Shown here piece after piece: positions 1 through 9,549 of a stretch of 64,000 nt of DNA. Both the position numbers and the translations under genes were made by a program. The notes beneath the pieces are model-generated. The model worked only from the letters and a program-made list of their open reading frames with translations, had not been told where the DNA came from and did not search any database. The DNA is from Flavobacterium jumunjinense (GTDB taxonomy: Bacteria; Bacteroidota; Bacteroidia; Flavobacteriales; Flavobacteriaceae). The stretch is from NCBI RefSeq assembly GCF_021650975.2, contig NZ_CP091285.1, positions 1,612,001-1,676,000 of the forward strand. The letters are read 5' to 3'. Every line of letters starts with the position of its first letter. The first letter of the stretch is position 1.

Positions 1-121
1 TTACTGTAATAAAACGCCCTTTTTTCCTCGCTATTTTAATATAAAATAAAAATGTAGCGATGCTATGCTTTGATTTTCTATTTCATGTCAAGAAAAAAAT
101 CATCCTTTTATTTTACAGTAA
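1..121. repeat. Small inverted-repeat element (MITE-like)
   Basis: The first bases (TTACTGTAATAAAA) recur in inverted form at about 106-121 (ending TTTTACAGTAA), enclosing roughly 90 non-coding bases. This looks like a miniature inverted-repeat element or a long imperfect hairpin. The window starts exactly at the left arm, so the true left end cannot be judged. No ORF lies inside it. Confidence 0.35.
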
Positions 122-562
122 ATTCAAATCACAAATGGTATAACTTTTTTTTAAATGACTACTTATGAAAAAAGGGTTACAACATGGGTTGTTCCAATGG
201 AACTTGAGAGTTAACTTATTTTAGGATGAGATAAGTTAACCACGCGAAAGGATTCGCGCGGTAGCGGGGATATGTTGTTGTTCAGAGAAAAATGTTAATC
301 TACATCTATACGCTTTGGAAAAATAATCAACCGTATCAGCCTCAAGAGAATAATATTTCCGGTAATGATGAGTCTAAGTCTCTCTTTCTGCTTGTTTCCG
401 AAGGAAACATTATAGATTAGAAAAAGAAGAAATAGTCCCAGAAAAAACCAGGACTATATTAGAAGAACTTCCGTGCAAAGAGTCACCTGAAGTCCTCTTT
501 CTGCTAGAGTAAAATTACGAAAATTTATTTGTTTTTTAAGACAGTACCTCGATTTGCTGTAG
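122..562. other. Non-coding stretch with hairpins and one REP-like palindrome
   Basis: No convincing gene is present. A hairpin at about 211-240 pairs GTTAACTTAT with ATAAGTTAAC; its left arm and loop resemble the right end of the IS3-family element at 52633-53943. A REP-like palindrome follows at 241-272 (ACGCGAAAGGATTCGCG, then GTAGCGGGG). A small hairpin lies at 391-409, and two imperfect copies of a CTCTTTCTGCT-containing segment lie near 380 and 495. The stretch is downstream of the LRR lipoprotein gene and may contain its terminator. Confidence 0.5.
241..272. repeat. REP-like palindrome
   Basis: A CGCGAA/TTCGCG stem is followed by GTAGCGGGG. The same architecture (short stem, then TAGCGGGG or ATCGGG) recurs at 1834-1866, 1680-1735, 48350-48402 and 57959-57988, which suggests a family of REP-type palindromes like those mobilised by RAYT transposases. 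No RAYT gene is present in the window. Confidence 0.5.
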
Positions 563-1648
563 TTAATAATTTTCAAGATTTTTTATTTCAGGATATTTGT
601 TTTCGTCCATATTCTGTGGTGGATAAAAAAGAGTTAGATTTGTTAGTGTTTTAAAGAAATCAGGAGGTAAAATTTTAATATATACTGTTTCATTAAAACT
701 TGAAATATCTAATATTTTAAGTTTTTTTAAATTCAAGAACTCTTTTGGTAAAGATGTTAATAAATTATCTGCCATTCTAAGTTCTCTAATATTTGAAAGT
801 TTGAATAATTTTAAAGGTAATTTTTTCACATTATTATGGTCGATTTCAATAACTTCGATATTTTTTAAACAAAATATTGAATTTGGAATTTTTGATAAAT
901 TACAATTGTTTAATCGAATTGTTTTAAGTTTATTAAATTCACATAAAATGTTTAAGTCTACATTTTTCAAATCATTTTCACTTAGGTCTAATATTTCTAA
1001 ATTTCTAAATTTTTTTATTTCTTTTGGTAATAAATTTATTTTCCAATTAGATAAATTTAATTCTTTAATTTTTTCAGGTTGTGGGCTATTTAAAATTGAT
1101 AATCTTCGTTCCTTTTCTAAACTGTCAAAATCAAAATCTTTATTTCTGATTTTTAATTTGAATTTTCCTGAAATTGTTGTTGTGTCAACAATATTTTTAG
1201 TTGAATCCAAAACAAATATTCCTTGATAAAATAATTTTCCAGTTAATGTGTCATCAATTTTATAATTTGATTTATTTAACACCAAACGTTGTTTAATAAC
1301 ATTGTATTTATTTCTATACGTACAGTCATGTTCAAATAATTTGATTTCAAATTTGCCGTTCGAAATCAAAATAAAAAGTGTATTACTTGGTCCAAGTCCT
1401 TGATGGGTCTGGATAAAAATAGTATCGTTTGATAGATTGCAAATTCCGACATTATCGGAAAAATAATTAAATGAATATTTTTTTCGTGATTTCCGTGTCC
1501 AATTTATTTCAAGTGTATCAGTTATTGATTTCTTTAAATCAAGATTTACTGTAATATTGTTACTTAAAATTTCTTGATTAGATTTTTTGTTAATACAAGA
1601 AAAAATAGAAAATAAAAGAAATGTAATTGGTATAATGTTTTTTTTCAT
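563..1648 (-). CDS. Leucine-rich-repeat lipoprotein
   Basis: A 361-residue protein predicted to be exported and lipid-anchored. Residues 1-18 form a lipoprotein signal ending in a lipobox (SIFSC, Cys18). Residues about 30-165 have no recognisable domain. From about 195 to 345 there are several leucine-rich repeats of the LxxLxxLxLxxN type (for example LEILDLSENDL), which normally form a protein-binding solenoid. It lies just beyond the first orphan RHS cassette, separated from that cassette's immunity candidate by REP-like palindromes, and could be a partner of that locus, but nothing shows this directly. The LRR and lipobox calls are firm; the role is unknown. Confidence 0.75.
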   Translation of the reverse strand: MKKNIIPITFLLFSIFSCINKKSNQEILSNNITVNLDLKKSITDTLEINWTRKSRKKYSFNYFSDNVGICNLSNDTIFIQTHQGLGPSNTLFILISNGKFEIKLFEHDCTYRNKYNVIKQRLVLNKSNYKIDDTLTGKLFYQGIFVLDSTKNIVDTTTISGKFKLKIRNKDFDFDSLEKERRLSILNSPQPEKIKELNLSNWKINLLPKEIKKFRNLEILDLSENDLKNVDLNILCEFNKLKTIRLNNCNLSKIPNSIFCLKNIEVIEIDHNNVKKLPLKLFKLSNIRELRMADNLLTSLPKEFLNLKKLKILDISSFNETVYIKILPPDFFKTLTNLTLFYPPQNMDENKYPEIKNLENY

Positions 1649-1679
1649 TTTGATTTCATAGCTAAACTTTTGTTAATCC

Positions 1680-1750
1680 TGGCACAGAATGCAATTCTGC
1701 GCTAACTGTTGCGTTGAGAATCAGTTTGTGTTATACCTGAGCGATCGGGT
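1680..1750. repeat. REP-like palindrome at the 3' end of orphan cassette 1
   Basis: GCACAGAATGCAATTCTGCGCTAAC forms a stem (CAGAATGCAATTCTG) and is followed at about 1741 by GCGATCGGGTC. The sequence GGCACAGAATGCAATTCTGC is repeated exactly at 48350-48369, next to orphan cassette 2, about 46.7 kb away. It is probably a REP-type element marking the cassette boundary. Confidence 0.6.
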
Positions 1751-1833
1751 CCTGATTTCTCTGCAAATTTATACTTTCTACTCATTTTGTAAAAATAACA
1801 AAATTATTAAAACCTATTTTAACCTTGTTTGTA

Positions 1834-1868
1834 GGCACGAGCAAGATGCTCGCGCTAGCGGGGGTCGG
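1834..1868. repeat. REP-like palindrome
   Basis: GGCACGAGCAAGATGCTCGC forms a stem (CGAGC/GCTCG) followed by GCTAGCGGGGGTCGGG. It ends 5 bp from the stop codon of the immunity candidate at 1873-2430, so it sits at the 3' edge of orphan cassette 1 and could also affect transcript ends. Confidence 0.6.
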
Positions 1869-1872
1869 GTTT

Positions 1873-2430
1873 TTACTCTTTTATATTTGGTTTTATTGAA
1901 ATTATCTTAATTAAATAGGTTGGAATTTGAATTTTTCTATAACTTAATTTACTAGGACTATCTAATATTGGGACATATTGTTCAATTAACCCCAAATAAT
2001 GTTTTTCAAAAGTTACTTCACATAAAAAATAGACCCAAATAGTATTAAAAATCACCTTTTTTATTTCTAAAGAATTTTCATAATTATACCAAAATTCACT
2101 AAATAATTTATCATTTTTCAAATAATCATTGTGAATTAATTTCTCATATGTTGAATCTTTTCCACGTATATTACTTAGCTTTTCAATTTCATAATAACCC
2201 ATTTCATAACTTTTTTGAGAGATTTCTTCTTTAATGTCAAAACATTCTACAAACCCTCCAACTCCTTTATACATTGTGTCATCATTATCTGAATAATGTC
2301 CTAAATAAGTTTCAGCCCATAATAGTTTGGTCACTTGATTAGTTTTATTTTGTGAATTAGCAACATTTATAAAAAAACAAACAAATAATAAAAACTTTCT
2401 ATTTCTAAAATTCCTTTCTAGCTTATTCAT
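1873..2430 (-). CDS. Exported protein, candidate immunity protein of orphan RHS cassette 1
   Basis: A 185-residue protein with no family I recognise. Its start overlaps the end of the RHS tip ORF (2423-3250) by 8 bases, so the two are translationally coupled. Residues about 12-26 form a hydrophobic signal segment ending near VANSQ, typical of exported flavobacterial proteins. The mature part is rich in Tyr, Glu and Lys and shows no transmembrane segment. Position directly behind an RHS tip is the classical place for a cognate immunity gene. The signal peptide suggests that protection, and so the toxin target, lies in the periplasm or outer membrane. Function is inferred from position only. 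Confidence 0.6.
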   Translation of the reverse strand: MNKLERNFRNRKFLLFVCFFINVANSQNKTNQVTKLLWAETYLGHYSDNDDTMYKGVGGFVECFDIKEEISQKSYEMGYYEIEKLSNIRGKDSTYEKLIHNDYLKNDKLFSEFWYNYENSLEIKKVIFNTIWVYFLCEVTFEKHYLGLIEQYVPILDSPSKLSYRKIQIPTYLIKIISIKPNIKE

Positions 2431-3250
2431 TTATTTCTAAATTATTAATATTTATAATCATTTTGGTTTCGTCTTTTGTTGGATATACATTTCCAGGGAC
2501 AGAACCTTTCAATCCTATTTTTTTATATTCTGCCGCATTTTCTTCTGGGTCTATTGGGTGAGTATGCCCCGCCATATTATGAATACCTGTTTCATGAGCA
2601 ATTGATTCGGTAGCTGTAGTATATTGCTTTCCATCCACAAGTCCCATATTTCCAGTAGGATTTGGTCCAAAAAATCTCGGGTTAGCAATAATAGTATTTC
2701 GATCTCCATCTACTTGTGCCTTTGCGGCAGTATTAGGATTACGACTAAATTGTCTAGCGATTCCTAACGAAGCTATAGAATATAGAGTAGGATCTTTTAA
2801 TTTTAGCCTTACGGCTTCGCTACTGCTAACAAAACTGAGGGTAACGTCATATTCAATATCTAGCTCATAAATATTATTTTCTATTCGATGCTCTTTGCCA
2901 GAAAAAAGTGGCACATCAGCAAAAGTAGGTAGTACGCCATTTTGAAGCATTCCATTAATATGTAGTTTGCGATTACCTTTTTTGAATATAGCTTCAAAAC
3001 TCGAACTAGAGATCTTTTTATATTGTTCAATCATACCTGCTCCCTCATTAACAACTAAAACTACTTTTCTAATTCTTAATTTAGCTGTTCTGTTTTCATT
3101 ATTAATTTCACTAACTATTAATTTTTCTAACCCTTCTAACTCAACAGCATCAACAACTCTATTTTCGCTAAATGCATAAGTGCTATTATGAGGATAATCC
3201 CTAAATAAAGGATCCACAGCAAAAAACCTACCCACTCTTGGGTCGTGCAT
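2423..3250 (-). CDS. Orphan RHS C-terminal tip, cassette 1 (possible metallopeptidase-like tip)
   Basis: The first 42 residues are RHS core ([16 protein letters not shown] through VELEGLE), nearly the same as in the giant RHS protein; the remaining ~233 residues are a unique tip. The same frame stays open upstream to 3361 and encodes more core ([20 protein letters not shown]) but lacks an ATG there: a TAG at 3362-3364 stands where the other cassettes carry their start. The tip contains [11 protein letters not shown] followed by HTH near residues 222-235. The spacing is HExxxH, not the usual HExxH, so zinc peptidase activity is only a suggestion. It is a detached toxin tip homologous to the expression locus at 20957-32821. 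Confidence 0.7.
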   Translation of the reverse strand: MHDPRVGRFFAVDPLFRDYPHNSTYAFSENRVVDAVELEGLEKLIVSEINNENRTAKLRIRKVVLVVNEGAGMIEQYKKISSSSFEAIFKKGNRKLHINGMLQNGVLPTFADVPLFSGKEHRIENNIYELDIEYDVTLSFVSSSEAVRLKLKDPTLYSIASLGIARQFSRNPNTAAKAQVDGDRNTIIANPRFFGPNPTGNMGLVDGKQYTTATESIAHETGIHNMAGHTHPIDPEENAAEYKKIGLKGSVPGNVYPTKDETKMIININNLEINE

Positions 3251-3362
3251 TCTATATTTGTAATTTAAAGAATTCCCTTCTCCTTTTAATTCGTCATCTT
3301 TTTCTTGCCCTTGGAAGTCATAACGGTATTCCTTACTGTTTCCTTGCCTACCAGGCAGTAAC

Positions 3363-3540
3363 TAACCAAAAGGATAGTAATCAAAATCACTATAGGTTTA
3401 CTATTTTCAATACTTAACAACTTCATTTAAATATCTATAATAGCACTTTTTTGCGTTTTTTGACATTTCTTGCACTCTAAATTGGTGTTTTTTTGCTATT
3501 TTTAAGAACGTTTTGTTATCTCAAATATAGGGAAATTTTT
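3363..3540 (-). repeat. RHS-cassette leader repeat, copy 1
   Basis: About 165 bp shared with 49950-50115 and 60300-60468, each time directly upstream of an orphan RHS tip. Read on the - strand it begins with TATATTTG (3529-3522), a match to the Bacteroidota -7 consensus TAnnTTTG. It continues through A-rich sequence and reaches an ATG at 3426 opening a short ORF (MKLLSIEN...). In this most diverged copy the short ORF does not stop at the tip start but reads on to about 3290. The leader ends 30 bp from the stop codon of mgtE. Confidence 0.7.
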
Positions 3541-3569
3541 AAACGGCCCTACTTTTTTAATTTCTTATT

Positions 3570-4922
3570 TTAAAACCCTAAGAAGGCTTTTGCAATAGAA
3601 AAAAAGATTATAATCCCCATGATGTCATTACTGGTTGTTATAAACGGACCTGTTGCAAGTGCAGGGTCGATTCCGTATTTATCTAAAACGATAGGTATAA
3701 ATGTTCCTATAAGTGATGCCATTATAATTACTGATAATAACGCAAGTGAAACGATAACTCCAGTTTTAATGTCTATATTTAAAAGAAAGTAACTTCCAAT
3801 GATAAGTAAAATGGCTAATATGGTTCCGTTTAATAGGCTTAATGAAAGCTCTTTTAATAATCGACTAAACAAAGAACCTGAAAGTGCATCATTTGCTAAA
3901 CCTTGGACGATAATTGCAGACGATTGTACTCCAACATTCCCCGCCATAGCTGCAATTAGTGGAGTGAAAAAGAATAATTCGGGATGAATATTCATTGCAG
4001 GTTCATATAACCCGAGTACTCTTACTGATATGAATCCTCCAAATAATGCTAGAACTAGCCAAGGTAATCTTGCCTTTGTTAGTTCTAAAATGCTATCATC
4101 TGCTTCTACGTCTTGAGAGATACCTGCTGCTAATTGGTAATCTTTATCTGCTTCTTCTTTAATAACATCTACAATGTCATCAATTGTAATACGACCAACA
4201 AGTCTTCCAAGCTCATCGATTACAGGAATGGCTTCTAAATCGTATTTTTGCATTATCCTAGCTACTTCTACATTTTCAGCATCAACTTTTACTGAGTCAA
4301 CTTTTGGTATGTATATATCTCGTATTGGTGTTTTAGTTGATGTGGTTAATAGATCTTTTAAGGAAAGCCTTCCTTTAAGCCTGTTGTCATCATCTACTAC
4401 ATAGATAGAATGTACTCTCGTTACATTTTCTGCTTGAGCACGCATTTCTTTCACACAGGTTAATACGTTCCAGTTTTCATTCACTTTTACAAGTTCCTTC
4501 CCCATTAATCCTCCTGCGGAATCTTCATCATAGCGTAATAATTCTACAATGTCTTTAGCATGTTCTACATCTTCAAGTTCAGAAATTACTTCTTCTTTAC
4601 GTGATTGTGGTAGTTCTGCAATAATATCGGCAGCATCATCCGTGCTTAATTCATCAATCTCTTCTGCAATTTCTTTTGCGGAAAGTGATCTTAGAATTTT
4701 AACCCTAACTTCTTCGTCTAACTCAAGTAGAATTTCTGCTGTTTTTTCAGAATCTAATGCGTTGAAAATATAAATAGCCTCATGAGATTCCATTTCTCCC
4801 ATGACTTCGGCTATATCAGCAAAGTGAACTTCTTGTAATAATTCTAAGACTTCTTGTTCTTTATTTTCTTGAATAAGAAATTCTAATTTCTCTAAAAGCT
4901 CTTTACTGATTTTAAACTCCAT
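3570..4922 (-). CDS. mgtE: Magnesium transporter MgtE
   Basis: A 450-residue inner-membrane Mg2+ channel/transporter, close to the usual family length. In order: the N-terminal MgtE superhelical domain (about residues 20-130), tandem CBS domains that sense Mg2+ (about 135-255), and a C-terminal pore domain of five membrane helices (about 285-450) containing the pore signature around [12 protein letters not shown]. The start overlaps the end of rsmA by 11 bases, so both are expected on one transcript. Nothing is unusual. Confidence 0.95.
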   Translation of the reverse strand: MEFKISKELLEKLEFLIQENKEQEVLELLQEVHFADIAEVMGEMESHEAIYIFNALDSEKTAEILLELDEEVRVKILRSLSAKEIAEEIDELSTDDAADIIAELPQSRKEEVISELEDVEHAKDIVELLRYDEDSAGGLMGKELVKVNENWNVLTCVKEMRAQAENVTRVHSIYVVDDDNRLKGRLSLKDLLTTSTKTPIRDIYIPKVDSVKVDAENVEVARIMQKYDLEAIPVIDELGRLVGRITIDDIVDVIKEEADKDYQLAAGISQDVEADDSILELTKARLPWLVLALFGGFISVRVLGLYEPAMNIHPELFFFTPLIAAMAGNVGVQSSAIIVQGLANDALSGSLFSRLLKELSLSLLNGTILAILLIIGSYFLLNIDIKTGVIVSLALLSVIIMASLIGTFIPIVLDKYGIDPALATGPFITTSNDIMGIIIFFSIAKAFLGF

Positions 4923-5688
4923 CGGCTGCTATTTTTTGGGTTAGTTCTATGAATTGTTCTACTGAAAGTTGCTCTGGTCTAAGGTTGAAAATAACATCTT
5001 CTTTTAAAGTATCGGAATGAATCATGCTTTTTAAGCTGTTTCGCATTGTTTTTCTTCTTTGATTAAAAGCTTGTTTTACAACGGAAAAAAATAATTTTTC
5101 ATCGCATGGCAAATGGTAATTTTCTTTTCTTGTTAACCTTAGTACACCCGATTTTACTCTTGGAGGTGGATCAAACACATGTTCATCTACTGTAAATAAA
5201 TATTCTGCTTCATAGAAAGCTTGAGTTAGTACTGAAAGTATTCCATATACTTTGCTTCCTTTTTTTTCACAAATACGTTGAGCGACTTCTTTTTGAAACA
5301 TCCCTGAAAATTCAGGTATTTGATTTCGCATTTCCAATGTTTTAAAAACAATCTGGGTTGATATATTATACGGGAAATTTCCGATTATAGCAAATTGATC
5401 ATTGTTAAATATTTCGTTCAAATTGTATTTTAAAAAATCTTTTGAAATAATATGATTCTCTAGTTTTTTATAGTTTTCTTCTAAATAGGCTACAGATTCT
5501 GTATCTATCTCTACTACAAATGTCTCAATTGGCTTTTCGAGAAGGTACTTTGTTAATACACCCATTCCTGGTCCAATTTCTAATACTTTCTCATAACCTT
5601 TTAAACATAGAGTGTCTGCTATATTTTTAGCCACACTTTCGTCTGTAAGAAAATGTTGTCCTAGATGTTTTTTTGCTTTTACTGACAT
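4912..5688 (-). CDS. rsmA: 16S rRNA (adenine1518/1519-N6) dimethyltransferase RsmA (KsgA)
   Basis: A 258-residue SAM-dependent enzyme that dimethylates two adjacent adenines in the 3' hairpin of 16S rRNA during 30S subunit maturation. Visible motifs are the N-terminal [11 protein letters not shown] segment, SAM-binding motif I (LEIGPGMG, about residue 40) and the catalytic motif IV (GNFPYNIS, about residue 102). The C-terminal part has the conserved [14 protein letters not shown] stretch. The length is standard. It overlaps mgtE downstream; the pair is a conserved flavobacterial arrangement. Confidence 0.96.
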   Translation of the reverse strand: MSVKAKKHLGQHFLTDESVAKNIADTLCLKGYEKVLEIGPGMGVLTKYLLEKPIETFVVEIDTESVAYLEENYKKLENHIISKDFLKYNLNEIFNNDQFAIIGNFPYNISTQIVFKTLEMRNQIPEFSGMFQKEVAQRICEKKGSKVYGILSVLTQAFYEAEYLFTVDEHVFDPPPRVKSGVLRLTRKENYHLPCDEKLFFSVVKQAFNQRRKTMRNSLKSMIHSDTLKEDVIFNLRPEQLSVEQFIELTQKIAADGV

Positions 5689-5868
5689 TTTTTTTGTTTT
5701 TTATTCCCTTTAGAAACGGAGAATTTTTCTATTTACCTTCTGATAAATTTTGTTTTGGCTCCTCTAAGTTTCCTTTTTAAAAGATAGAGATTGTGTGTTT
5801 AAAGCACAAGTATAATTTCTCTTAATTATACAATTATTAAGACTTAAGTGGAAATGCAAATTTAAGCA

Positions 5869-6195
5869 TTAATTTTCTTTTCCATAATGTTCGCTCATTA
5901 CTTCTAGTTCAGTTCTGAAAGCTAGCATTTTATCTGCAAAAAGAGCTAATCCTTCATTTCTTAATCTTGGAGCATGATTTTTGTAATATTCTTCTAATTT
6001 CTCTCTAGAATCAGTAAAATACTGAACGGAATAGGTTTGTCCACCCATTTCTTCTTCAACAAGTACTTTTACCATTCTCGCGCTAATGAATAAACCTGTA
6101 GCTAACACATCGTCTATGTGTTTGTTTCTCATCCATTGCAACCATTGGTCATGCACACTTTCGTCAATATTTATAGTAACGTTGTATATTATCAT
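5869..6195 (-). CDS. DUF4286 family protein
   Basis: A 108-residue soluble protein starting MIIYNVTINID, with a predicted ferredoxin-like alpha/beta fold as in other DUF4286 members. It has no signal peptide or membrane segment. It sits between the TPR protein and rsmA on the - strand, an order common in Flavobacteriaceae. Biochemical role unknown. The 180 bases between it and rsmA contain nothing I can name. Confidence 0.8.
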   Translation of the reverse strand: MIIYNVTINIDESVHDQWLQWMRNKHIDDVLATGLFISARMVKVLVEEEMGGQTYSVQYFTDSREKLEEYYKNHAPRLRNEGLALFADKMLAFRTELEVMSEHYGKEN

Positions 6196-6247
6196 TTTAT
6201 GTAATTTGGTGTTTTGAAAAATTGAATACTGTTTTAGTTTATAAAAT

Positions 6248-8032
6248 CTAGGTATTGCTATCGCCTCTTAATATCCTAAATTGTTTTCTTGCTTCAATAA
6301 AGTAAATGCTATCAGAATGTTCGAAAATCATTTTTTCATAGAGTGGTTTTGCACTTTCATTATCGTTTAATTCTTTTCTATAAATTTCAGCAGAAAAAAA
6401 CAATGCTTCATCTACAAATATTCCATCAGCATGATTATCTAATATCAGTTTGTAGTATTCTAATGCTTTATTATGTTCTTTTCTCTTAGAATAAATTATA
6501 GCAATTTTTAATAAAGTTTCGTCTTCAATACTATTTCCTTTATTAAGTTCTAATATTTTAAGAAAAGCCTGCAATGCTTCTGATTCTTTGTTTTGATATA
6601 ATAATAAATCAGCTTTAGAGAATGCTGTTAAAGCAACTCTTGTACTGTCTTCATAGGAGTTATCTTGAATGAGTAGAAATAATTCAACAGCATCGTTTGC
6701 GATTAACAAACTAGAGGATTGTTTTAACACTTTTACCTGTTGCAATGTCCAATCAAAATCTTGTTTATAATAGTTAGCTTTTGCCATTTTCATGCTTGCT
6801 TCATGTGCCAAAGCATCATTCTTCATATTGTCTTCCACTTGTGCATAATACAATATTGCCTGATTAAATTTTTCATCATAAACCAAAATGTCTGCTAATT
6901 CCATCTTGAATTTAGCTTTTTCTCTATAATCAAATGGCAATTCTAATACTTTATTTAGCAATAAAATAGCAGATTTAGTGTCGTTAATGTAGAAAGCATC
7001 AAAATGAGCTACTAGTTTAATTAAATCTAAAGTATATGGATTGAAATTGAACTGCTGTAATAAAAGATCTAAGTCTTCTTTAATTTTAGGATAATCACTC
7101 TTTTCGGCTTGATCTATTTTTATCTTCATTAAAAGTGTGTGTGCAGTAACCTTCCACTCTAAGTCGTTTGCATTTTCAATAATAAATTCCAAAATAGTAA
7201 TTGCGTCTTCGTTTTGTTTATCATCAATTGCTAAGTTTGCCAATGTAATAATATTGTCAAAACTATCAGGATTTCTTTTGTAGATAGCTCTTTCTTGAAT
7301 AAATGCTTTTCCGAATTCTTTTTGTTGAATGTATAACCAACTCAAAAATTGATTCCAATAGATATCTTGGCTTTTTTGAGTTCTTATTAATAGTGCTTTT
7401 TTTAAATAGGTTAAAAATGTTTCATTGGCTTCATTACTAATAAAACGAGTCAAATAATTTTTAACAATTGGAGTATTTTCTTGTCTTTGATAAGCAAAAT
7501 CGAGTAATTTGTCTGTCATTAATTCAATGTTACCAGATTGACCTTGAAGCAAAGCAATTTGATAATCAAAATTAAGGTTGGGATTTCCTTTTGTACCCGT
7601 TTCATATGCTTTTAATGCCCATTCAACTAATACCTTTTTTTCAAAATTATTTCCAATTTGGTAGGCATAGTTGGGTTGCTCTTCAATTGCTTTTATGGCT
7701 AATTCAAACTGCTTTTTTGCTTTTTCTTCTTGATTTTGAAGATGATAATTGTACCCTAAATCTACTAAAAGTAAAGGTTGATAATACATCTCTTTTCGTT
7801 CTTCAATTGCTTTTTCTACTTTTTCAAACTGTTGTAATTGTTGATAACAATCAATCACACGTTGAAAATAAAAGTAGTTAGAGGGTTGTTTTGAAGCTAT
7901 TTGTTCTAATAATGTAAGTGCTTTTTCAAATTCTCCCTTTTCATAATAGTCAATTGCTAATTGTTCGTTTTGAGAATAAACAATTAGAGCGAAAAACGAG
8001 AATAGTAATGCAAAATATTTTTTCATCTTCAT
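6248..8032 (-). CDS. Exported tetratricopeptide-repeat protein
   Basis: 594 residues. Residues 1-21 are a signal peptide (KKYFALLFSFFALIVYSQ), so the protein is periplasmic or envelope-associated. Nearly the whole remainder consists of TPR and TPR-like helix pairs (for example EQLAIDYYEKGEFEKALTLL at the N-terminus, and KEHNKALEYYKLILDNHADG near residue 540). Such arrays are scaffolds for protein contacts. Met1 or Met3 could start translation. It is the gene before DUF4286 on the - strand, 52 bases away. Confidence 0.85.
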   Translation of the reverse strand: MKMKKYFALLFSFFALIVYSQNEQLAIDYYEKGEFEKALTLLEQIASKQPSNYFYFQRVIDCYQQLQQFEKVEKAIEERKEMYYQPLLLVDLGYNYHLQNQEEKAKKQFELAIKAIEEQPNYAYQIGNNFEKKVLVEWALKAYETGTKGNPNLNFDYQIALLQGQSGNIELMTDKLLDFAYQRQENTPIVKNYLTRFISNEANETFLTYLKKALLIRTQKSQDIYWNQFLSWLYIQQKEFGKAFIQERAIYKRNPDSFDNIITLANLAIDDKQNEDAITILEFIIENANDLEWKVTAHTLLMKIKIDQAEKSDYPKIKEDLDLLLQQFNFNPYTLDLIKLVAHFDAFYINDTKSAILLLNKVLELPFDYREKAKFKMELADILVYDEKFNQAILYYAQVEDNMKNDALAHEASMKMAKANYYKQDFDWTLQQVKVLKQSSSLLIANDAVELFLLIQDNSYEDSTRVALTAFSKADLLLYQNKESEALQAFLKILELNKGNSIEDETLLKIAIIYSKRKEHNKALEYYKLILDNHADGIFVDEALFFSAEIYRKELNDNESAKPLYEKMIFEHSDSIYFIEARKQFRILRGDSNT

Positions 8033-8104
8033 TTAGAAACAAATAATGTACTAAAGTAACACATTTTGCGTCAAATTAGTACATTATGTTAGTAAGATTA
8101 ACGT

Positions 8105-9376
8105 TTAATCTATAATATCAAAACCAGTATATTTTCTTAAAACCTCTGGAATAACTATTCCTTCAGGAGTTTGATAATTCTCAAGAATACCAGCTAAAAC
8201 TCTTGGTAACGCTAATGAACTTCCGTTCAAAGTGTGTGCCAATTGATTTTTTCCTTCCTTGTCTTTGAAACGCAATTTCAATCGATTCGATTGGAATGTT
8301 TCAAAATTAGAAACAGAAGAAATTTCTAACCAACGGTCTTGAGCTGTAGAAAATACTTCAAAATCATAAGTTAAAGCAGAAGCGAACCCCATGTCTCCAC
8401 CACAAAGTCTAAGTATGCGGTATGGCAACTTAAGTTCTTGTAGAATTACTTTAACATGTTCAACCATTCCGTCTAAAGCCTTGTAAGAATTGTCAGGATG
8501 CTCAATGCGTACAATTTCAACTTTATCAAATTGATGTAAACGATTTAGCCCTCTAACATGTGCTCCGTAAGAACCTGCTTCTCTTCTAAAACAAGGGGTG
8601 TAAGCCGTGCAAAGAATTGGTAAATCACTTTCATTAACTAAGACATCCCTAAATAAATTAGTTACCGGTACTTCTGCAGTCGGAATTAAATAGAGGTTAT
8701 CTTCCGTTGAATGATACATTTGCCCTTCTTTATCTGGCAATTGACCTGTTCCATAGCCTGACGCTTCATTTATTAAATGAGGTACTTGATATTCTTGATA
8801 TCCAGCATCGGTATTTTTATCTAAGAAATAGGTAATTAACGCACGTTGCAATTTTGCTCCTTTACCTTTATAAACAGGGAATCCTGCACCCGTAATTTTT
8901 GCTCCTAAATCAAAATCTATAATGTCATATTTTTTTACCAATTCCCAATGAGGTAAAGCTCCTTCATGTAATTTAGGAATGTCGCCCTCTTCAAATATAT
9001 TTAAATTTTCTTCAGGTGTTTTTCCTTCAGGAACGATATTCGCAGGTAAGTTAGGCAACTTATAAAGTACATCTTGAAGCTCTAAAGAAGTACTATTTAA
9101 TAATTCTTTAAGTTCTTCAACTCTCCCTTTTGATTGCGTTACTTTTGCTTTTAGAATTTCAGCTTTCGCTTTTTCTCCACCCTTCATTAAAGCTCCAATA
9201 TCTTTGGATAACTTATTGGAATCTGCAAGAAGGTTGTCTAATTCAACCTGAGTTGTTCTTCTTTTTTCATCTAATTCTACAACCAAGTTTACCAAGTCTT
9301 TAGCATCCATGTTCTTTTTTGCTAATCTCTCGATAACTTCTTCCTTGTTTTCCCTAATGTAAGTTACCTGTAACAT
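8105..9376 (-). CDS. serS: Seryl-tRNA synthetase
   Basis: 423 residues, the normal length for a bacterial class II SerRS, which charges tRNA-Ser (and tRNA-Sec where present). The N-terminal ~110 residues form the long antiparallel coiled-coil arm that holds the tRNA. Motif 2 is visible at CFRREAGSYGAHVRGL (about 263) and motif 3 at SLALPRVLAGILENYQ (about 387). It is transcribed leftwards, away from the large operon that starts at 9550, with about 170 bases between the divergent starts. Confidence 0.97.
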   Translation of the reverse strand: MLQVTYIRENKEEVIERLAKKNMDAKDLVNLVVELDEKRRTTQVELDNLLADSNKLSKDIGALMKGGEKAKAEILKAKVTQSKGRVEELKELLNSTSLELQDVLYKLPNLPANIVPEGKTPEENLNIFEEGDIPKLHEGALPHWELVKKYDIIDFDLGAKITGAGFPVYKGKGAKLQRALITYFLDKNTDAGYQEYQVPHLINEASGYGTGQLPDKEGQMYHSTEDNLYLIPTAEVPVTNLFRDVLVNESDLPILCTAYTPCFRREAGSYGAHVRGLNRLHQFDKVEIVRIEHPDNSYKALDGMVEHVKVILQELKLPYRILRLCGGDMGFASALTYDFEVFSTAQDRWLEISSVSNFETFQSNRLKLRFKDKEGKNQLAHTLNGSSLALPRVLAGILENYQTPEGIVIPEVLRKYTGFDIID

Positions 9377-9519
9377 AATTTTATTATTTTTTAAAAAGCA
9401 AATTTAATGAATTTGTGATTAGTTTTTTAAAATTAAATTAAAAGTTAGATAATAATCTGTAAATTAAATCTTTATAAAAAAAAGATAATTTTTATGCTAT
9501 AGCACAATGTTATTTTTCT

Positions 9520-9527
9520 TACTTTTG
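9520..9527 (+). promoter_or_regulatory. Bacteroidota-type -7 box for the RHS operon
   Basis: TACTTTTG matches the Bacteroidota -7 consensus TAnnTTTG and lies 22 bases before the start of the OmpH-like gene, the first gene of the operon. No clear TTG at the usual -33 spacing was found, so strength is uncertain. It is the only plausible promoter seen ahead of the 23.7-kb gene series, in which most neighbours overlap or nearly touch. Confidence 0.55.
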
Positions 9528-9549
9528 CATAAATTTTATATAAACTAAA

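Noticed and set aside
801..1226. An ORF of 141 codons on the + strand
   Set aside because: It is antisense to the LRR lipoprotein gene, which has a signal peptide and domain; the ORF has neither.
1680..1868. Integron-type attC sites or a CRISPR remnant
   Set aside because: The palindromes lack attC core sites and are not regularly spaced with variable spacers; they fit REP-type repeats better.
2423..3361. Orphan tips as independent secreted toxins
   Set aside because: None of the three has a signal peptide or an N-terminal RHS shell, so independent export is not supported by the sequence.
4174..4773. Ser-rich ORFs opposite mgtE and similar + strand frames opposite rsmA and gspE
   Set aside because: They are antisense shadows of well-supported genes and have no ribosome sites or recognisable domains.
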